Assembly (NCBI GenBank): GCA_029257805.1
Contig: JARIAR010000054.1
Coordinates: forward strand, 62,001-126,000
Source: Blautia sp.
GTDB taxonomy: Bacteria > Bacillota > Clostridia > Lachnospirales > Lachnospiraceae
Direction of reading: 5' to 3'
DNA: 64,000 nucleotides
Position 1 is the first letter of the stretch, and each line of letters starts with the position of its first letter. The position numbers were made by a program, and so were the translations under genes. Of this stretch, positions 59,982-64,000 are shown piece by piece. The notes under the pieces are model-generated. The model was not told the DNA's origin, ran no database searches, and was given only the letters and a program-made list of their open reading frames with translations.

Positions 59982-61616
59982 TTATCCCAAAATCATTGCT
60001 TCATAGGGCCGAAGTTTTCCTATATCCCCTTCGTCTTCATAATTATGAATAAGATACTTTGTTTCCGGATGATGTTTTTCCCATTGCCGGAGTAATGGGC
60101 AATCTATGATATTCTCTGTAAAGTTTGCACATACCAGTATTTCCTGTGTTCCCTCTGTACGTACATAAGCAAAAACAGACTCATCTTCTTCCAGCAATAA
60201 ACGAAAATCTCCATTTACAAAAATAGACTGGTCTTTTCGCAGTTGAATCAGTTTTTTATAATAATGGAAAATAGAATCCGGATCTTCCATTTCTGAAACA
60301 GCATTCACGGTTTCATAGTTTTTATTAAGTTCCATCCATGGTGTCCCTGTTGTAAATCCTGCATTTTTTTCATGGGACCACTGCATAGGAGTTCTGGCAT
60401 TATCGCGGCTTTTCTTATGAAGAGATTCCATAATTTCTTCTTTTGTATAACCTTCCCGGATTCTCTGCTTATACATATTTAAAGTCTCAATATCCTGATA
60501 CTGACCAATATCCTGAAAATCTACATTTGTCATTCCCAGTTCTTCACCCTGATAAATATATGGTGTTCCCTGCATTCCATGCAAAAGAGTTGCAAGCATT
60601 TTTGCAGATTCTTTCCAATATTTTTTATCGTTTCCCCAGCGGCTGACAATTCTCGGTAAATCATGATTATTCCAGAACAGGCTGTTCCATCCACAATCAT
60701 GCAGCTCAGTCTGCCATTTCGCCATTGTCTTTTTTAATTTCACTAAAGACAACGGTGCAATATCCCATTTCGTCTTTCCTTCTTCCTGATCCAATCCAAT
60801 ATGCTCAAACTGAAATACCATGGAAAATTCGCTGCCATCTGGATTGCTATATAATTTCGCCCGTTCCACATCAGCTCCCCAGGCTTCTCCCACTGTAATT
60901 AAATTGCCTTTTTGAAAAGTTTCTCTGCTCAGTTCCTGAATAAATTCATGAAGTCTTGGTCCATTACAGGTTACTTTTAATTCCGGATCTTTTGCAATCT
61001 GATCAATAACATCCAGCCGGAACCCACCTACTCCTTTATCCATCCAACGCAAAATCATATCATAAATTTCACGTCTTAATTTTGGATTTTCCCAGTTTAA
61101 ATCCGGCTGTTTTACAGAAAACTGATGAAAATAATATTGTTTCAGTTCCGGCACCCATTCCCATGCCGGTCCTCCAAAAACAGATTCCATTTCATTCGGA
61201 TAAACCCCTTCTTCCCCATCTCTCCAGACATAATAATCATGATATGGGTTATCCTTACTTTTTTTTGCTTCCTGAAACCATTTATGTTCATCTGACGAAT
61301 GATTTAAAACAAGATCTAGTATAATTTTGATTTTTCTCTTTTCCGCTTCCTGAATCAAGATTTCCATATCTTGCAAAGAGCCAAACATGGGATCAATTTT
61401 TTCATAATCTGAAATATCATATCCATTATCATCCTGAGGCGATTGGCATACAGGAGACAGCCATACTGCATTAATCCCCAGTTCTTCTAAATAATCCAGT
61501 CTGCTAATAATCCCTTTCAAATCTCCTATTCCGTCTCCGTTACTGTCCTGAAAACTTCTTGGATAAATTTGATAGATCACCGCCTGCTTCCACCATAAAT
61601 CTTTTTTATTTTCCAT
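59982..61616 (-). CDS. GH13 alpha-glucosidase (oligo-1,6-glucosidase type)
   Basis: A 544-residue cytoplasmic alpha-glucosidase. It starts WWKQAVIYQIYPRSFQDSNG, followed by DGIGDLKGIISRLDYL. Catalytic residues are Asp in GVGGFRLDVIDQIA, Glu in LITVGEAWGADVE and Asp in FWNNHDLPRIVSRWGN. DLVLNHSSDEHKWF and the overall layout fit the GH13_31 group acting on isomaltose-type or short alpha-1,6/1,4 oligosaccharides; trehalose-6-phosphate hydrolase is a close alternative. It starts 29 nt after the GH31 gene in the same direction. No signal peptide, so the sugars must be imported. Confidence 0.94.
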   Translation of the reverse strand: MENKKDLWWKQAVIYQIYPRSFQDSNGDGIGDLKGIISRLDYLEELGINAVWLSPVCQSPQDDNGYDISDYEKIDPMFGSLQDMEILIQEAEKRKIKIILDLVLNHSSDEHKWFQEAKKSKDNPYHDYYVWRDGEEGVYPNEMESVFGGPAWEWVPELKQYYFHQFSVKQPDLNWENPKLRREIYDMILRWMDKGVGGFRLDVIDQIAKDPELKVTCNGPRLHEFIQELSRETFQKGNLITVGEAWGADVERAKLYSNPDGSEFSMVFQFEHIGLDQEEGKTKWDIAPLSLVKLKKTMAKWQTELHDCGWNSLFWNNHDLPRIVSRWGNDKKYWKESAKMLATLLHGMQGTPYIYQGEELGMTNVDFQDIGQYQDIETLNMYKQRIREGYTKEEIMESLHKKSRDNARTPMQWSHEKNAGFTTGTPWMELNKNYETVNAVSEMEDPDSIFHYYKKLIQLRKDQSIFVNGDFRLLLEEDESVFAYVRTEGTQEILVCANFTENIIDCPLLRQWEKHHPETKYLIHNYEDEGDIGKLRPYEAMILG

Positions 61617-61645
61617 CTTTTTCCTGCTTTCCTGTTTTTTACTTT

Positions 61646-63709
61646 TTATAACTTTTCAATTACAAATGTTTTTAATTCTTTCCCTTGATAAGCCCAGCTT
61701 CCATCTATATCAACTGTAAGGCGACTATAATTCTCCGGATTTTCATAATCTTTGCTTTCTCCATCATCATCATACCAGTTGTAGGAAGCGCCTTCTTTTA
61801 CATATGCTATTGCCTTTATTTTTTCTGTTTTTATTTCCTGTACAGCTTCTCCGCCTTCTCCTAACAAAAGAATTTTATCAGGGCGCAGAAATACAAGCAT
61901 TTCATAGAGGCCTGCCTGCACATAATGATGCCCCTTAAAAAGAATTTCCACATCATAATCATGAAGGCTGCGAAAACGAATCATGGCCATTTCTTCCGGA
62001 AGGTACACATATCTTCCAGTAGCATTCTGTTCACATATGGGGGCTATCATAAGGCTCTCTCCTACCATCAGCTGGTCTTCCACCTGTTGTACAAATTTGT
62101 CCTCCGGATATACAAACGCCAAAGGCTGAACATACATATCATTGCTTAAAGCCGCTTTCATATATTCGCTATAAATATAAGGAATCATCCCATATCGAAT
62201 TTCCAGGAAATTTCTAAACTCTTTTACATGCATAAACCGGCAAATCTCCTGTTCCCTGGAATGCATTTCCGAATGGTTTCGCATTAACGGAAAAAACATT
62301 GCTGCCTGAATCCAGCGCATCAGCAAATCTTCTGTTGTATTTTGGCTGAATCCTCCAATGTCTGCACCTGTATATAAAATTCCCACCATATTAAGAGATG
62401 GCATCATTTTTAAATTTAACAGCATATGCTGCCACCAGGACTTATTATCTCCTGTCCAAATTCCGCCATAACGATGCATTCCAATATAAGAAGAACGAGA
62501 AAACATAAGAATACGTTTATCCGGTCTAAGTCTGTCAAAAGCCGCTCCTGCTGCACGAGTCATGTTATATCCATATAAATTATGAATTTTATCATGTCGC
62601 ACCTTCCCAATTTCTGTTTCGTGGTAGAATTTTTTATGATCTTCCCTGTTATTACACAAATTGCCTACCATAGACTGAAACCCAAAAAATTTATCAATAT
62701 CCAGATTTTCCCCTTGGAACCTTCCTGCTTTTTCCAAAACCTGTTCCAGCCTGTCCTGTGCATAGAAAATAGCCGGTTCATTCATGTCATTCCAAAATCC
62801 CTCAATTCCCATATCAAGAAGAATCGCATATTGATTTCCAAACCATTGACGCACTTCTGAACTAAGAAAATCCGGAAAATGAACTTTGCCAGGCCACACA
62901 CCGGCTACAAATTCTTCGCCGTTTGCATCTTTACAAAAATATCCATTCTTCACGCCCTCTTCATACATAAAATATCCTGGCTCAATTTTTACTCCTGCAT
63001 CTATAATAGGTACCAAATGGATATGTTGTTCTTTCATTTCTTTTACAAGACTGGAAAAATCTTGAAATCTTTCTTTATCGATCGTAAAATCCTTATATCG
63101 TTCCATGTAATCAATGTCCAGATAAATACTATCCAGCGGCAAATGATTTTCCCTATGCTCCGCAGCAATTTTCCTGATATCCGTTTCATTTTTATATCCC
63201 CAGCGACTTTGCTGATATCCAAAAGCCCATTTAGGCGGGATATAGCTTCTTCCAATAAGCTCACGAAATTCCCTTACAATTTCTCTCAGACTCTGCGCCT
63301 CGATCACATAAAGATCCAGATTTTTATCTTCCACAATAATTTGTAGCTGATCCATGTAGGTATATCCTATATCAAAAGTAACTTTTCCCGGATAATCTAT
63401 AAATATCCCAAAGGTTTGAGCACCTTTTATAATAAGAAAATTGTGAGCAGCGTAAAGCGCGCTTGTATTTTCATGATGATGGGATTCATCTGTACAATAA
63501 CTTTCATAAATCCACCCTCGTTTATTAATTCCCCTCACGCTTTCTCCAAGCCCATAAACAAGATCTGTTTCTTTCATCCTGTACGTAAATAAAAGCTGAT
63601 CCGTTTCTTCTGTCTCTTCCAGATACACAGGCTTTCCTGTTTCTTCTTGTATCTTTCTAACAACAGCATCTGTTAAAAACGGATGTCCATATGTGTATTT
63701 TCGAATCAT
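61646..63709 (-). CDS. GH31 alpha-glucosidase/xylosidase family
   Basis: A 687-residue glycoside hydrolase. The nucleophile Asp is in GIEGFWNDMNEPAIFYAQDR and the acid/base Asp in GGIWTGDNKSWWQHMLLNLK. PPKWAFGYQQSRWGY, LDSIYLDIDYMERYKDFTID and WPGKVHFPDFLS are further GH31 landmarks. There is no signal peptide. It likely cleaves terminal alpha-linked glucose from imported oligosaccharides; alpha-xylosidase cannot be excluded from motifs. It is between a sugar ABC permease gene and the GH13 gene on one strand. Confidence 0.94.
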   Translation of the reverse strand: MIRKYTYGHPFLTDAVVRKIQEETGKPVYLEETEETDQLLFTYRMKETDLVYGLGESVRGINKRGWIYESYCTDESHHHENTSALYAAHNFLIIKGAQTFGIFIDYPGKVTFDIGYTYMDQLQIIVEDKNLDLYVIEAQSLREIVREFRELIGRSYIPPKWAFGYQQSRWGYKNETDIRKIAAEHRENHLPLDSIYLDIDYMERYKDFTIDKERFQDFSSLVKEMKEQHIHLVPIIDAGVKIEPGYFMYEEGVKNGYFCKDANGEEFVAGVWPGKVHFPDFLSSEVRQWFGNQYAILLDMGIEGFWNDMNEPAIFYAQDRLEQVLEKAGRFQGENLDIDKFFGFQSMVGNLCNNREDHKKFYHETEIGKVRHDKIHNLYGYNMTRAAGAAFDRLRPDKRILMFSRSSYIGMHRYGGIWTGDNKSWWQHMLLNLKMMPSLNMVGILYTGADIGGFSQNTTEDLLMRWIQAAMFFPLMRNHSEMHSREQEICRFMHVKEFRNFLEIRYGMIPYIYSEYMKAALSNDMYVQPLAFVYPEDKFVQQVEDQLMVGESLMIAPICEQNATGRYVYLPEEMAMIRFRSLHDYDVEILFKGHHYVQAGLYEMLVFLRPDKILLLGEGGEAVQEIKTEKIKAIAYVKEGASYNWYDDDGESKDYENPENYSRLTVDIDGSWAYQGKELKTFVIEKL

Positions 63710-63727
63710 ATCTCTCTCCCTTTATTA

Positions 63728-63762
63728 AGAGAAAAAGTTTCTGCCTGCAGCAGAAACTTCTT
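63728..63762 (-). terminator. Terminator or attenuator between the ABC permease and GH31 genes
   Basis: AAGTTTCTGC (63735-63744) pairs with 63750-63759, then TTTTTC follows on the minus strand. It may reduce read-through from the transporter genes into GH31. Confidence 0.75.
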
Positions 63763-63771
63763 CTTTCTTCT

Positions 63772-64000
63772 CTATGCCTTTACCGCCCCACTTGTCACGC
63801 CGGAAATAATCCATTTCTGACAGAAAATATATACCAGCAAAATAGGTGCCAAAACAAGAAGATATGAGGCAAACGCTAAATTATACTGGGTATTAAACTG
63901 TCCTTTAAATACATACTGAGCCAATTGAAGTGTCTGATTTTTCTCCTCACTCAATAATACCAACGGCATAGAAAAATCATTCCAGGTCCACATAAAAGAT
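63772..64000 (-). CDS. Carbohydrate ABC transporter permease (MalG-like), C-terminal part
   Basis: About 76 residues are visible and the frame is open to the right edge. MWTWNDFSMPLVLLSEEKNQ, TLQLAQYVFKGQFNTQYNLA and FCQKWIISGVTSGAVKA are the typical end of a MalG/UgpE-type permease; the final GVTSGAVK(A/G) is nearly diagnostic. The EAA loop lies upstream, outside the window. It probably imports the oligosaccharide cleaved by the GH31 and GH13 enzymes that follow. Confidence 0.9.
   Translation of the reverse strand, partial: SFMWTWNDFSMPLVLLSEEKNQTLQLAQYVFKGQFNTQYNLAFASYLLVLAPILLVYIFCQKWIISGVTSGAVKA

Overview
The window reads as chromosome of an AT-rich, anaerobic, probably spore-forming Firmicute, most likely a Lachnospiraceae gut bacterium. 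The signs are strong AGGAGG-type ribosome binding sites, T-box leaders on tyrS and leuS, an oxygen-sensitive glycyl radical enzyme with its activase, the yicC-remA-gmk-rpoZ-rimO-pgsA-cinA cluster, a GGGtGRT/NifU-like gene pair, a Cys-rich high-cysteine type protein and spore-related hydrolase domains. This placement rests on gene content only. I see no rRNA, tRNA or CRISPR array.

Layout. 0-5 kb: the start of a TRIC-like channel gene, two convergent MATE exporters and an unrecognised membrane protein. 4.4-9.6 kb: a compact metabolic locus with a ROK-type sugar kinase and a YbiW/PflD-type glycyl radical enzyme on the minus strand, divergent from the activase and a DeoR regulator; three copies of a 10-bp motif sit in the shared promoter region. 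9.6-11.4 kb: the decayed remains of a phage or integrative element (tail-chaperone-like fragment, broken dinD, zinc-ribbon start fused to an integrase tail). 11.5-13.3 kb: the GGGtGRT and NifU-like pair, then a cardiolipin synthase. 15-20 kb: rpsU, alaS and tyrS behind a tyrosine T-box, then rnhA and a membrane-anchored MutS-like ATPase. 22-25 kb: a repeat-rich cell-wall hydrolase and several small proteins. 25-30 kb: the cinA-to-yicC cluster. 30.5-36.5 kb: rqcH next to an ABC-F ATPase, TraX-like protein, pepT and an XRE regulator. 37-45 kb: leuS with a leucine T-box, a cation exchanger, a large unknown membrane protein and a divergent EF-G. 45-54 kb: tyrA-aroA, a D-lactate dehydrogenase, a barnase-like lipoprotein lacking its catalytic His, a flavoprotein with endonuclease IV, an NSS transporter and a CapA-like protein.

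53.9-56.3 kb holds a large serine recombinase whose last codons run into the 3' part of a broken peptidoglycan-binding protein gene, which marks an attachment site. 56.3-64 kb is a carbohydrate-use region: fructokinase and D-lyxose isomerase divergent from an AraC regulator, a ZIP metal transporter with a DtxR-like operator, GH13 and GH31 alpha-glucosidases, and the end of a sugar ABC permease gene.

The most interesting system is the 4.4-9.6 kb glycyl radical locus. The enzyme resembles E. coli YbiW/PflD, which open the ring of phosphorylated anhydrosugars. Together with a ROK kinase and a DeoR regulator, this suggests kinase-plus-radical-lyase use of 1,5-anhydrohexitols. The substrate is inferred, and the aldolase and transporter are not in the window.
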